Below, in pieces: positions 10,064-23,028 of a stretch of DNA of 64,000 bases (within the stretch, counting starts at the first letter, position 1; the number at the start of each line of letters is the position of its first letter). Source of the DNA: Plantago major (lineage: Eukaryota > Streptophyta > Magnoliopsida > Lamiales > Plantaginaceae); NCBI GenBank assembly GCA_026545765.1, contig CM048842.1, positions 32,413,167 to 32,477,166 on the forward strand, in the 5' to 3' direction. The notes under the pieces are model-generated. The model saw only the letters and a list, made by a program, of their open reading frames with translations. It did not search any database and was not told the origin of the DNA. Position numbers and translations under genes: made by a program.

Positions 10064-11266
10064 TGTTGGTCCAGATTACGGCAAAGTAAAAGACTGGGGG
10101 GGGGGGGGAGTTGAATAGTCTTTTCAAACTTTTTTCAATAAAGAAATTTCTCAGATAGCTATAAAGATATCTGATACTTATAATCAGAAAGCAGAATACT
10201 TTTGTGATAAGTGCACGTTTTCAGCAAGCTATAAGTGTGTAAGTACTCAGGAAGTAAATAAAGCAATAAGTAAACTGCAGTAAGTAAATGACACAAGGCT
10301 TTATAGTGGTATCTGAGGGTGGCGTAATCCCTCAACTAATCCACTCACCCTTTCTCAGGACTTGAATTCACTAACATAAGATGATGAGTTCCCCTTATAA
10401 AATCCTATCTCTTGATCCCTTTTACACTAGGTTCCCAACCAAGTGTCCCCCCTGAGTTGTTCCCTAGCTATCTGAGCCAAGTACTTCCTCTACTCAGTAA
10501 CCTTAGAGTTGTTCCTTAGTTTCCCAAACTAAGTACTTCCTATGCTCAACGCCTGTGTTGTGTTGGTTATGGTAGTTTGTCAGGTGAGCTTTCTTTATAA
10601 CTTTTACAGTTATATTCAGATAGTTCTATAGAATCAATCTTACTTAATACACTTCTCAATGTATGGTAAGTTGTTCTTTACTGACCCAAGTCTTTGTTGT
10701 ATGTTCAAGAGAATGAATCTCAGATATCAGTCGCAACTTGATCTTTTGATTCAACTCTTTCACCGTGAACAATACTTGTTAAGGATCAGGACACTTAGAA
10801 CTTTCGTGATACTTAGAATTCAAGAGCTTTAGTTACAATAGTAAGCTAGAGAGAATAAGTAGGTAGAAGGTTTGTATGCTTGAGTATGAGTTGTGTTTTC
10901 AAGGTGTATTTTTAAGCATTCTAAGTCTTGCTATTTATAGTTGAATTTCAAGCTGTTTGAATAGTATCCGTTAAGCTTCTTTGAATTCAAACTATTGATA
11001 TCTGTAAATAGTAATGCAGCGTGCTTTGTCTCTTTCCAGAGATTTCCTCTTTTGTTCAGACATCTCTGTCTGCGCAATTAATGCACTGTACTATTTTGAC
11101 ATATAGTCTCAACGGATAGGTGTAAGGTATCTGAGCCTTGACACTCTCCTTTCACAGTGACCTTAAGTTCTCATATATCTTATTAGGAAACTTGTTCTTT
11201 GAAAACACTTGTTTCTTTTAAGGTATCTGGGAATAAGTATTCGAGGAGACATTTCTCCTTAGTCTT
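10064..11266 (-). mobile_element. Older solo LTR of the same copia family, first part
   Basis: Begins TGTTGGTCCAGATTACGG, the reverse complement of the family LTR end, with a 13-base G run at 10096-10108 and the tandem hairpin region near 10430-10550. It is more diverged than the LTRs of B and C. It is interrupted at 11266 by element B and resumes at 27268; no gag or pol follows, so it is a solo LTR. No clean target duplication is seen at its outer ends (AAACA versus AAATC). Confidence 0.8.
11262..11266. repeat. Target site duplication of element B (left)
   Basis: GTCTT directly left of element B is repeated at 27268-27272 directly right of it. The flanks join to a continuous copia LTR, which confirms insertion of B into an existing LTR. 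Confidence 0.8.
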
Positions 11267-12917
11267 TGTTGGTCCAGATAACTGCAAAGTAAAAGACTAG
11301 GGGGGGGGGGTGAATAGTCTTTTAAAACGTATGTCGATAAGCACAGTTTCTCAAATATCTGTGAAGATATATGATACTTAATTTCAGAGAGCGGAAGACT
11401 TTCCTGTGATAAGTGCACGTGCCCAGCAAGATAAGTGTAAGTACTTTGCAAGATAAGTAAAGCAAGTAATAGACTGCAGAAAGTAAATAACACAAGTCTT
11501 TTTATAGTGGTATCTGAAGGTGGCGTAATCCTTCAACTAATCCACTTCGGCCTTTCTCAGACCTAGAATCCACTAAGACAGATAAATGATGTAACCTTAC
11601 AAATATGTTCTCTTAATTCCTAAATACACTAGGTTCCCAACCGAGTGTTCCCCCTGAGTTATTCCCCGGCTTTCACAGCCAAGAACTTCCTGTACTCAGA
11701 AACCTTTTTGAGCTATTCCTTAGTTTCCCAAACTAAGTACTTCCTTTGCTCAATAACCTTGGAGTTATTCCTTAGTTTCCCAAACTAAGTACTTCCTGTA
11801 CTCCATGCCGATTAAGGTGTTGGTTAAGGTAAATTTTCAAGTGAGCTTCTTTAATAACTTGTTCAGTTATTCAGATAGCTCTATGAATCAAGTATACTTA
11901 ATACACTTTGCAATGTATGGTATCTTGTTCTTTACTGACCCAAGTCTATGATAAGTATTTAAGAGAATGAATCTAAGATATGAAATCTTAATTCAATTCT
12001 TTCACAACTAACAATGCTTATTAAGGATCACGACACTTAGAACTTTTGTGCTACTTAGAATCAAGAGCTTTGGTCGCAGCAGAAAGCTTGAAGGTAAGTA
12101 GTGTGCTTGAGAGAGCTTGTGAAAGTATTCAATATAAGTTCTGTGTGTGTTCTAAGGTGTCTTCTCAAGCAGTCTAAGTGTTGATATTCATAGATGAATT
12201 TGAGTACCGTTTGAATAGTATCCATTAGGCTTAACTCAATTTCAAACTATTGATATCTGAGTATAGTACTGTAGCAAGTTTGTCTTCTTTTTCAGAAGCT
12301 ACCATTTTCGTTCAGACATTTCTGTCTGCGCATTTAATGCACTGTACTATACTTTGTCCTGTAGTGCCAACGGAACTATGCGTTGTATGAGATCTTATTT
12401 TATCATAGTTCTCTAAAGCTTTGCATGTTCTTTTCCATAGATTATCACAACTCCAGATACCACTTGTTGAAACAACTTTGTTATAAAATATTTCTTTTCA
12501 GAAACATAGTTTATGTCCAAGGTATCTGAGTGTAGATATCTGTGGGCACTTTCCTTGTTTCAGAAACCTTTTAGTTCTCAGATATCTCTTGTAACACTGT
12601 TTTTTTTTAAAAAAGCTTGTGTCTTCAAGGTATCTGGTCATTGGTATCTGAAAAACCTTTATCCTCAGCAATCTTGTGCAATCTTCAAGTCTTCAAAATT
12701 GTTGAATTTTTTTTGCCGGATGTCTTTCTTCTTGGTCTTCTTCATAAAATAAAAATTACATTTCGAGACCTAACATCCTATACAAGATTTGCTGGACTAT
12801 CATATTAGTGAGTTTCCTCTTTTACAGTGTTCAAGTGAACCAAGAGTACTACTCACCTTTCTGAGCTAAGATAAGTCGTTAGGTTGCTGATCAAAATCTA
12901 AACAGATATTCCTAACA
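11267..12917 (-). mobile_element. Element B 3' LTR (1651 bp)
   Basis: Runs from TGTTGGTCCAGATAAC to CCTAACA on the plus strand (TG...CA when read either way). It has a 10-base G run at 11300-11309, hairpin repeats at about 11640-11815 and a TATA box mutated to TATGAATA near 12190. It is highly similar to the 5' LTR at 25649. Confidence 0.92.
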
Positions 12918-12936
12918 AATTTCCCCCATTTTGATC
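12918..12936 (-). other. Element B polypurine tract
   Basis: GATCAAAATGGGGGAAATT on the minus strand, directly before the 3' LTR; identical to the tract of element A. Likely plus-strand primer. Confidence 0.85.
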
Positions 12937-14210
12937 AGTCAACGATGACTATCTGACCTATTACAAATCTGGATGAGGAAACAATCCTCTACTTAATCAT
13001 TTCTTATGATTTTTCAAATCATATAATTAAGTGCAGGAAGTAAACATCAACCAAATCACAAGGTGTGATCTTTGCTGACAAGTTATCTTTTATAGAAAAA
13101 GATATCTGAGAGTAAGTTCATCAGATATGTTACAAAGAAAGTTTACAGTTAACTTTAGTACATAATACAATTTAGCTCAATCAGCAAGATACAAAAATAC
13201 CTAGTAAATTAGGACAACAGGAGTAGCCAAGCTCCAAGTAGACATCCTAATAAACTAGTCTTCAAGTCTTCAACAGTTCAAGTCTTGAAAAGCAGTTCCA
13301 TGAATCAATCTGCAAATTTCCTATCACCAGACCTTTTGATATCATCAGAGTAGTCATAGAGTAGTGTTCTGACAATCATCTCCGTGTCTCTACCAAATCC
13401 ACAGACTTCCTTGTAGGTTTTGGTAGGATTTTTCTTGGCAAAATGCTTGACCCACAGATACTTTCCCCATTTCCAGGCATGCTCGATTATGATATCTGAT
13501 AGCTTGAAGTATTCATAAATGATCTTCAGATATCTGATGTCACCCTTTTATTGATCTTCAGTCAAGTAGAAGGACTCATAGGGTTGCACAGCAAGTCTTG
13601 CTCTTGTGCCTGTTCCAGTGATGTTGGGAATTCTGTGCACATCATCTGGCTTTCCGTAAGGACATTCATCAAAGAGGTCCTTTTTCATGGCTTCTATTCT
13701 TTTGATTACTTCAAAATCCAACCAGGCTTTGATGTGGTTGGTGTTAATCAAGATTGGCTTGTCTTTTCTCCATGCCTTGAGCTGTTTATGGATTGGTTCT
13801 GGAAATTTTGAATTTACCAGTAGATGCTTAAGTTCCAGAATCCAGTAGCCATTCTTCTGATTAATGCACCTGTAGATAGAGGAGTCACTGTTGGGATTCA
13901 CATACTCAATCTTGGCTTCTTCAGGCCTGAGTGGTAGTTGAAGTTGTCTTTGTTCAGCTCTCAGTTTGTTCCTCCTTTGTCTTGAATTCTCCTTTGGGGT
14001 AATGCTTGAAGAACCACCCTGGATAGACTTGGTATTTCCAGAGGGTGTTTTAGCTGCCAAAGGCTTTGCAGCTATGGGCTCAGTAAGGCTATCAATTTTC
14101 CTTTTTCTATGAAGAGGAGCTTCATCTTCATCAGTCTCTTCATCATCATCAATATTAATTCTTGTGAGACTTTTGCAGTCTTCTTCATTGCCCAGAGATT
14201 TGATTTAGCC

Positions 14211-14253
14211 TTCTTCTTCTTCTTCTTCTTCTTCTTCTTCTTCTTCTTCTTCA
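14211..14253 (-). repeat. (CTT)n microsatellite within the aORF
   Basis: About fourteen CTT/GAA units that would encode poly-glutamate. Copies A and C have only 3-5 glutamates here, so the expansion is private to B. Confidence 0.9.
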
Positions 14254-16090
14254 GAAGATTCATCAATCCCTCTTACTTGTCTTCTCCTTGGAGCCTTGGT
14301 ACTCCTTGGAGGTTTCTGTGCTCTGGCCCTTGTTGTCATTCCTCTTTCAGGAAGTTGAGTGGTGGCCACTATCTGTAGAGCAGTCTGACTGGAGGAGGGC
14401 TCATTTATTCTGAGAGGTGGTTGTTCAAATTTTCTTTTGTTTCCTCCTCCTCTTCCTCTTCCTCTCTGAGCATCTTGATATTCTTCCCCCTTAGTCATTG
14501 TTGACTAACTAAGAATCACAAATGATTCTGAAAGAGAGTTAAAGTTGCCTTGCAGATAGTTGTAAGCAGCAACCAACTGTTCCAGAGTGGCCTTGAGCTC
14601 CTGGTTTTGTTTGATAAGACCAGTATCCTTATCAGTGAGCTATGCCAGTGGGCCTTGAATAGCATCTGCTTTTCTAGTAGCTTAGCTAGCCTCTTCAAAG
14701 GCTTTTGCAGCCAAGTTGTGGTCATCATCCCTAACCATGCCTAGATCTTTCTGAGCAACGACCAGACTAGTTGTTCTCTGAGTGATGAGCTCAGTGAATG
14801 CCTTCATTTCTGCAGGGACTAATGCAATGGCGGCTTTATCTTGAGAAGATAACTCCTTTTTCAATTTAGCCAGTACTTGATATCTGTTCAAGTATTCATT
14901 GGAGTTGACATTTGGCAGCTTGCTGAATATTTCAGGAGCAATCAACTTCCTTTTCATATGAGAAACCGCTAAGTGTTCATTGCGGTGTTCTGTCAATGCC
15001 TTGTCTTCTTCATCATCTGAGTCATCAGCCTAGTGATCTTCATCCTCTTGGACATTTTCATCAATGTTTTCTAGTCTAGCAACCATCTTAGAGATTGGCT
15101 TCTTTCCTTTCAGTGAGGAGGATGGTACATCTTTTGGAAATGCATCCTTAGCATCATGCTTGTCACTAGATACTTGCTCAGTATCTAATTCCTCAGCAAT
15201 TGCCTGAACAGCAAGCTGGACTTCTTTCATTTCAGCATAAGCTTCCATTTCCTTGATTGTTTGATCTTCAATTTTTTGGAGCTTTGCTCTGGATTCAGCT
15301 ATCTTTTCTTCCAGTTGAAGATGTAGCTGTTGTTCTTCCTCCAACAGTTGTTTGAGTTGAGCAACTCTGGCTTGTGCATCTGATAATTTCTGAGTTCTTT
15401 CCTCAGAGTGCTCAACTACTTGTTCAGTAGTATCTTTGTGTTGGGGAGTTGGATGATTAGATTTCTGAGGAGATGGAGGAGGGGATTACTGTGATGTACT
15501 CTCAGTGTGCTTTTCAGCAGCTGAGGCAATATGTCCTTGTGAAATCCCTCCCGTCCCTGGTGCAGGGGCATCATCATCATCCTTCTTATCTTCATCCTTG
15601 TGATGGTCAGAAGGAGGATCTTCATAATTGTTTTCATTAGTTTCCTTCTCTTCCTCATCTTCAGAGACCAGGTTGATCACTTCTGGAATAGTGACCGTTT
15701 GCCCATTAACTTCCTCTTGTTCAGAGGGTATATACTGTAGAGTCTGGGGCAAAGTAGGCTTGAATGCCATCTGTAGTCTGGTCTGACCATCAACTTGATT
15801 GAAAGCTCGGATCAGCTTTCTGGCACTTCCTTGACAAACTCCTTATCCATCAATGTTCCGAAAGAATACTGTTCAGAGGGGAACATTGCATGGATGTAGT
15901 TTTCCAAATCAAGGGCTCGTGCTCTCCTTGTGTGGTGATCAGTCACATTTAAGATCTCAGAAAGATCGGAGCATCGGAGCTTTTATCATTTCTTAAAGCA
16001 GTTTAGATGCTTTGGCAAAGTGTGTTCCTTGAAGAAAGGAAGCAGGTCCTTTTTCTCATCATCAGGGACCTTAGTGGCACTTGTTTGAGC

Positions 16091-16973
16091 CTGAAAGAAA
16101 GAGTTTTGAGTTAGATTCAAAACTTGTGTAGATATCTGAGTACGAGTGTAGTTAGGTTTCTGAGTTACCTGAATGAGTGAATCAGGCTCAGAGACTTGTA
16201 CTACTGAGGCAGGGGTGCCTCAGATATCTTGTTGTGAGGTGGAGACTTGAAAGTCTGGTCCTCATCAACCTTTCTTTCTGCTTGATCCTGAGAATTAAAA
16301 TTATCACAATACTTAGGAAATTGTCATGAAAGAATTAAGCTTCAATGATTTCTGTGTTTTCCACATACTTCCTTAACAGGAGGCTCAGAATCATTTTTCG
16401 CAGAAACATTCTCAGTTTCAGGTGTTCTTTCTGGTGATGTTGGCTTGGGGGCTTCATCAATTTCCATGGGTGCAGGGGATGTCGCAACTCTTTCCCCTTG
16501 CACTTCTACTTCTGAATGAGCCTTTAAGTAGAAAGTATTGAGTAATTAGAGAAGAATTTACATGAACCCATGATGAAGAATGTTTGTCACTGAGTTTTAT
16601 ATACCTTCTCACTAGAAGGCTTAATGATATTTTCTTCAGAAACCTTGATGGTCTCTGGGTCCTTTTCTGGCATTTCTGCCTTATGTTCTTCTTTCTCAGT
16701 TGGAGCCTATTAGAAACGTCCACTTAATTAGTTAAGTATTTTAACATATAACTGAAAAGTAACATCTTAAGGAATTCTTTATCACCTGTGGCACATGCTC
16801 AGATTCCCCAAGAGGTGAGGTTGTGGTGGCCTCTTTCTCAGTTTCTGAGGTAAGCTTTCCAGCTTCCTCATGTTCTTGTGTTTCTAAATCAGCCTGTAAC
16901 AAAGAAATTTTATTAACTTACAGGATTAATAAACACAAATTATCACAAGTAGAGAGTTAAACCATTCAGCTAC
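16091..16973 (-). other. Element B: five introns of the aORF
   Basis: GT-AG introns on the minus strand: 16894-16973 (80 bp), 16707-16785 (79), 16522-16604 (83), 16288-16368 (81) and 16091-16168 (78). Positions match those in A one for one. Intervening exons are 108, 102, 153 and 119 bp (the last with an apparent one-base loss). Confidence 0.8.
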
Positions 16974-18862
16974 CTGAGCAGTGTCAGGCTGATTGGTCTC
17001 TGGAACTTGTGACCCTTCAATGTTTTGGTCTTGTTGTTCCATTTCAGCTTCTTTGTTTGAAGTTTCAGGTACTTCAGACCTTTCCTGAGTATGCAACTCA
17101 GTTGCCTCCCCTGGTTGATCATTCTGAGTAGATGTCTCAGTTTGATCCCTCTCATTGAGTGGGGAAACCTGCTCTTTTGCAGGATTTTCTTCAGCAATGA
17201 AAGATGCTGGTATCTGCAGCTCAAGTACCATTTCAGCAGTATCCTTATCTGGCTATTGTGGTTGTTGTGCTTGAGACAGACTGTTGAGTGTTGAGGCAAT
17301 GGCAGTATCCTCCAACACTAAGCTATCACTCATCAGAGCATCTTCAATATCTTTCAGTCTTTCTTGCTCTGATGGTGTAATTTGTCCAGTGACCTTGGAC
17401 ACAGTTGCTTTTTCAGCAACCTTTGAAACAGGTGCTTGTTCAGCAACCTGTGGTGTAGGTTCTTCTTCAGATACCTCTACACCAGTTACTTTTTTAGTAA
17501 CCTTAGCCCTTTTTTATTTTTCTAGGACTTGAGAGATGACTAATTCATCATCTTCATCGTCAGAGCTCTCCTCAGCATTAGGAACTGATTGGTCCATAAT
17601 CCCTGCGGCTTCTGTAGATAGGGCTTGGTATCTATCACTACTTCCTTTAGCAGCATTGATGAGTTCATCTGCAAGGCTTTCGGCAATAGTCTTAACATTT
17701 TTGAAAGCACTTTCTCTTGCTGAGTCTACTTGTTCAGTAGCTGATACCTCTTTTGCAGCATTGATGAGTTCATCGACAGTGGCGGCAGGTATCTGGGAAT
17801 CGACAACCTCAATGGGTGTGCCTTCTGATTTGCCAGCAAACTTCTTTCGTGAAGTTCTGGGCTTCTTGGTCGCAACCTTTCCCTCAGATACCTCTTCAGT
17901 CTTTCGCTTCTTGGAACCTTTCTGAGATCCAATAACCTTTTTCATCATGTTTGTATACTCATATTTGTAGAGTAGGTTACTGTTGGCTATATCAGCCTTC
18001 TCTCTGAGCTCAATGCCAAGCTTTTCTAGCAAGTGGCATATCTTTAGACTATAGCTTACTGTGGTCTTTGGCTCAGCAATTCCCTTAGCGATTTTAGGCT
18101 CAAAGCCTTCAATCTTCTTCACAAACTTCATAAAGGCGTACTTTCCCCAATTGAAAGGGTTTTCCAGCCTTTTGTCTTGTTGTTGCAACAAGAACATCAT
18201 CATCCAGCATTCTTGGCTTATCTGGTCAGCACCTCCTTGTAGACCATCAAAGCATCTGTGAAGAATGCATGCCAACACATCCCAGTGAACCAGCAGATTG
18301 TCTGGTTCTGATGTCAGCAAGCTTGAAATCAGTGGGTGTATCTGGTTTTCAAGATCACACACATCACTGTACAACTGTTTTACACCTTCAAGGAGATCAT
18401 CATCCTTGGTGTCTATTTCAAAATCCTTTCCAAGATTTTGAAGATCAAACAACTTACAGAAAGTTGTTAAGTCCAAAAGGATTTCCTTTCCTTGGACCTT
18501 AGTTTTTATAGACACTATTGTAGTGCCTTCAGAAACACATGATATAATCCTGGAGTTATTGTACAATTCTAACACATCTAGTGAAGAAATTCTACTGGGA
18601 AGAGCTGATAGAAAACCCTTGATTTTTGCCTTTTCAAGAATGTCAAATATCAGCTTTCTATCGGCTTGATTTTCAACAGCAGCCGTGAGGTATTCCTCAA
18701 TCATGGCACCACCCCAAATCATTCTTTGAGTTGAAGTCCAATGATCGGGATTGAAGTCTCCTACCAATCGATTGTTTACAACTACCAATTCTGGTGCTTG
18801 ATTTTCAGCAGTACCAGTGGTAGTATTTTGGAATTTCTGGGTAGAAGCACGTTTTGGAGCAT

Positions 18863-19681
18863 CTCTTTATATAGCGTGAGTTTTTCGAAGGTCTGAAAGA
18901 GATTAAGGTGAAAGATTAGTGATTCTTTGCAGAAAAACTAATTTGGGAGCAGAGATTTGCAGAAAAATAGAAGAGAGAAATTTGCTATTCTTGTGCAAGT
19001 CTGAATGTTGGATTAGGCGAAAGTGAATTCTTTTGCCAAAAACCTATATATATATATAGCAATGTAATCTCAACAGTCACATACATACAAATTAATTTTG
19101 TGTGTAGTTATCTGTGTATTGCAGACAGGCGTGGGTAAAAGCTTGTTCGGCATTAAATGCATGGTGGGCCCTGTCGAAATTTCAACAGTCCACTATTTAC
19201 TGAGGGTTAATCTCTGCCGTAAAGATCAATCGCCCATTTCATCAAGGGTCACCATTGCTTCTTCAACAATGATCACAATCAGCAAATGTAATTGTGCCCA
19301 TTTAATGAATTTTGGCTATTAGCTATCTGAATCACGTTTCTGTGTAAATGAGAACACTGTTGTATCTAATTCTATCTTATACTTGTTGTCTTTTCAAAGT
19401 TTTTCACAAAGATAGAAATAATTCAAACTTCAAGATAGTAGTTAACTGTAGACAGTTGTACTATTTTCTTTTGTGTTCCCCCTCACTGAGTGATCTAGAT
19501 ATCTGAGTACCCGTCTCAGAGATCTTCAAAACAGCCATTTTACCATTTAGCCTTTGGTTTCTGGATACCCGTTCCAGATTCCTCTTTTCTGGATACCCAT
19601 TCCAGATTTATCTTTTCTGGATTCCCGTTCCAGATCCCTTTTCTCTCTCCTTTGATATCTTCTTCAGATATCTGAACATTT
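18863..19681 (-). other. Element B: spacer between pol and the aORF
   Basis: Noncoding region with, in element sense, the GGGTATCCAGA-type repeats (19500-19665), a purine-rich tract (TGAGGGGGAACACAAAAG, 19472-19489), a stretch also found in A and C that includes TTAATGAATTTTGGC-like sequence on the plus strand (19300-19320), the TATA-like run at 19045-19058 and a leader up to the ATG. A second TATATAAAG lies only about 5 bp before the ATG and is too close to serve it. Confidence 0.65.
19045..19058 (-). promoter_or_regulatory. Putative internal promoter (TATA) for the aORF
   Basis: A CTATATATATATAG run about 190 bp upstream of the aORF start, followed by a pyrimidine-rich leader. A similar CTATATATATAGG box stands at 35481-35490 in C, the same distance from its ATG. 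Inference only; short TA runs are common in AT-rich DNA. Confidence 0.4.
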
Positions 19682-22600
19682 TCAGTTCTTGGGTAGCTCC
19701 ATTAGTCCAAGACTGTGTCTTAAGGCTAAGAATCTACTTTCTTGTAGTGGCTTAGTGAAGATATCTGCAAGTTGATCTTCAGTGCCAATCTTGAGTATCT
19801 CTATATTGGCTTTTTCAACATGGTCTCTGATGAAGTGGTGTCTAACATCAATGTGCTTTGTTCTAGCATGAAACTTAGGATTCTGAGTTAAGGCAATAGC
19901 ACTTGTGTTGTCACAGAAAATGAGAGTTTTCTCTTCATTGAGTCCATAGTCTCTGAGTTGTTGTTGTATCCACAATATCTGTGAAGCACAAAACCATGCA
20001 GCAATATATTCTGCCTCTGTGGTAGATGTGGCAATTGAATTTTGTTTCTTGCTGAACCATGATATCAATCTAGCACCAAGAAATTAACATGTTCCTGAGG
20101 TGCTTTTTCTATCAAGCAGTGATCCAGCATAGTCGGCATCTGGATAGCCAACCAAACTCAATCAACTATCTTTTGGATACCACAATCCAACTTCTACAGT
20201 ACCTTTTACATACCTCAATATTTTCGTAGCAATGTTGTAGTGTGATTGCGTTGGATTTGTCGGAAATCTAGCACACACTCCAACTGCATATTGAATATCA
20301 GGTCTACTTGCAGTGAGGTATAGTAGAGAACCAATCAATTTCCTATACTTGTGTTCTTCAACACTCTTGTCAGATTCAGTATAGGTCATTTTGGTTCCAA
20401 TGCTCATTGGTATCTTAGCATTCTTTTCAGAAGGATTTAGATTAACCTTGTTGAGCATGTCCTTTGCATACTTTGTTTGACTAATGAATATTCCATCATT
20501 GAGTTGCTTGACTTGCGATACAGGAAGTAATTCAATTCTCCCATCATGCTCATCTCAAATTTACATTTCATGAGTTCAGCAAAGTCTTCACAAAGTTGCT
20601 TGTCTTTAGATCCAAATATAATGTCATCAACATATACTTGAACTAAAAGTAGTTTCCCATCATGTTTCAATGTGAAGAGTGTTTTATCAACATCTCCTTT
20701 CTTGAAACCACTTTCTAGTAGGTATTTGGCCAATGTATCATACCATGCTCTTGGAGCTTGTTTCAGCCCATACAGAGTTTTCTGAAGCTTATAGACCATC
20801 CTACTTTCTGAGGAAACTTCAATACCTGGTGGTTGCTCAACATAGACTTCCTCAGCAAGTTCACCATTTAAGAATGCACTCTTGACATCCATTTGATAAA
20901 CAGTAAAGTCATTATGAGCTGCAAAGGCTAGAAAGAGTCTTATTGCATCCAATCTTGCAACTGGTGCATAAGATTCATCAAAATCTAGTCCTTCAGTCTG
21001 GGTGAATCCCTTGGCAACCAACCTAGCTTTGTTTCTGGTTATTTCACCAGACTCATTCATTTTGTTTCTGAAAACCCTCTTGGTTCCGATTACAGATATT
21101 CCGTTAACAAATGGAACCAGTTTCCAGACTTTGTTTCTCTCAAATTGATCCAGCTCTTCTTGCATTGCAGAGATCCAATCTTGATCCTTTAATGCTTCTT
21201 CTATAGTCTTTGGTTCAATGTTTGAGATGAAACATCCATAGAGACAAGTTGCATTTTCAGCGATTGCTCTTCTAGTTCAAACTCCTTGGTCTATGGGACC
21301 AATCACATCCTTTGCAGGATGATTTCTTATCATTTTGATTTGAATGTGAATCAATATGATCTTGATGAGATACTTGTGCAGTATCTGGGATATCTGACAC
21401 ATGGAAAATGCAATGGATATCTGACACTTTTTCAGTGTTAGAGATATCTGGAACTTGCATTTCAGCAGTCTCATTTTCAGATACCTTTTCATGATGAAGG
21501 TTCTCAGTAACCTGTTCCATTTCTGAAATTCTCATAGGAAATTCTTCATCATGTCTTAGATTCATCTGGTTGTTACTAAGCATAGGTAGCTTTTCATCGT
21601 CAGACTCATCCTCTATTTGAATGATAGAATTGTTTCCTTTTGAGGATCCTTTTTCAGAATCTTTAATCAATAGTTCTTTGAACCTATCTGAGAGATCATC
21701 ATTCAAGAGTACTTTCTTGTTTCCTTCATAGAATACTACATGAGCAGATTCTTCGATCTTTTGCGTTCTTTTGTTGTAGATTCTGTAGGCTTTGCTATTT
21801 AGAGAATAGCCAAGAAATACTCCTTCATCTGCCTTTGGTTGAAATGTTCTCAAGTATTCTTTTCCATTGTTAAGAACGAAACATCTACAACCAAACACCC
21901 TTAGATGTTTGATACTAAGGGGTCTACCAATAAAAATCTCGTAAGGAGTTTTGCCATGGTGTTTGTTAATCAGACATCTATTTTGAGTGTAGCATGTTGT
22001 GTTTACAGCTTCAACCCAATAGATTTCACTTATTTCAGTGTCAGCAAGCATTGTTCTTGCTGCTTCTTTCAGGGTCCTATTCTTTCTTTCAGCAACACCA
22101 TTTTGTTGTGGTGTCCTTACAGAAGATAGTTGATGTTGTATTCCTTTGCAGGTACAAAACTCTTTGATGTACTGGTTCACAAACTCAGTACCATGGTATG
22201 TTCTGATTACAGATACCTTGCCATTTTTCATGACTCCGAGCTTATTAAGCAAGTTAGGTATCTCAACCCTTGCATTAGATTTGTGTTTGAGAAAGACAAC
22301 CCAAGTGAATCTTGAGTAATCATCAACAACAACCAGACCATACTTCTTTCCTGCATAACTAGTTACTGAGGATTCAAACAAATCCATATGTAACATTTGC
22401 AGTGGCCTTTCACTAGAATGTCTAGTTTTAGACTTGAAAGATGTTTTGGATTGTTTTTCCATTTGGCAAGCTGAGCATACACCTTCTTTTCTATAAGCCA
22501 TTTTGGGTAAACCAACCACCAACTCTTTCTTGGCTAGCTTATTCAGAGTTTTGAAATTCAAGTGACTCATTCTTTTATGCCATAGCCAATTTTCTTCAGT

Positions 22601-23028
22601 GTGGCCTGATTGACTCACCATGAGACATTCTTCGGTTGTGGTGGATGCCCAATCAGCAACATAAAGATTTCCTTTACGCCTTGCAACCAAGACTGTCTGC
22701 TTTGACTCATTGTCAATCACTTTACATAGTTTTGACTTGATTTTGACAGTGTACCCTTTGTCTACTAGTTGACTCAGGCTTAGGAGATTATATTTCAATC
22801 CCTTTACATGAAGTACTTCAGAGATTGTAAGGGTTCCAAACTTCAAATTCCCAAAAACTGTGGTTGGATTTTCATCTCCTCCAGCAAACCTGATAATTGG
22901 TCCATCATTGCACTTTTTGTAGTCAATCAGATTTGCTTTGTCTCTGTCATGTGCTTCCCACATCCACTATCAAAATGCCATTTTGAATTAGTCTTTAATG
23001 TGTTCTGCACAAAACCGGAAACAGAAGA
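19682..23028 (-). pseudogene. Element B: copia pol (protease, integrase, RT, RNase H)
   Basis: The enzymes for reverse transcription and integration, in copia order. Protease has DSGCGKHM (about 22975) with a frameshift right after it. The integrase part (22963-21272) opens with a GAG-pre-integrase HKRMSHLN motif and has HMDLF, GVAERKNRTLKEAART and the FGCRCFVLN region, but the second catalytic aspartate is changed: RTYHGTEF at about 22190-22205 where C has RTDHGTEF. RT (21165-20437) contains [29 protein letters not shown] and YVDDIIFGS (about 20620-20640). After frameshifts near 20440 and 20100, RNase H ends at 19682 with STTEAEY and ARTKHID intact. Not active as it stands. Confidence 0.9.

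Larger units (their letters stand above)
13305..18862 (-). pseudogene. Element B: long additional ORF (aORF) with five introns
   Basis: Second copy of the retroelement's extra gene, roughly 1,700 residues; function unknown. Start codon at 18862, but one base is missing in the second codon compared with A and C, so the frame opens only downstream (long open part 18788-17514). Exons: 16974-18862, 16786-16893, 16605-16706, 16369-16521, 16169-16287 and 13305-16090. The order of parts is as in A: N-terminal globular region (FNPDHW, LDVLELYNNS, WDVLACILHRCFDG), basic KKPRTSRKK stretch, acidic repeats, cassette exons, a coiled coil (EEEQQLHLQLEEK, about 15344-15200), then the C-terminal CINQKNGYWILELKHLL domain. 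A (GAA)n run encodes an expanded poly-Glu at 14211-14253, next to an in-frame TAA. Several further stops and frameshifts. Probably nonfunctional. Confidence 0.75.

Noticed and set aside
21905-22315. ORFs antisense to integrase (and similar antisense ORFs over gag, RT and aORF)
   Set aside because: Shadow frames of the minus-strand copia genes; no independent similarity or start context.
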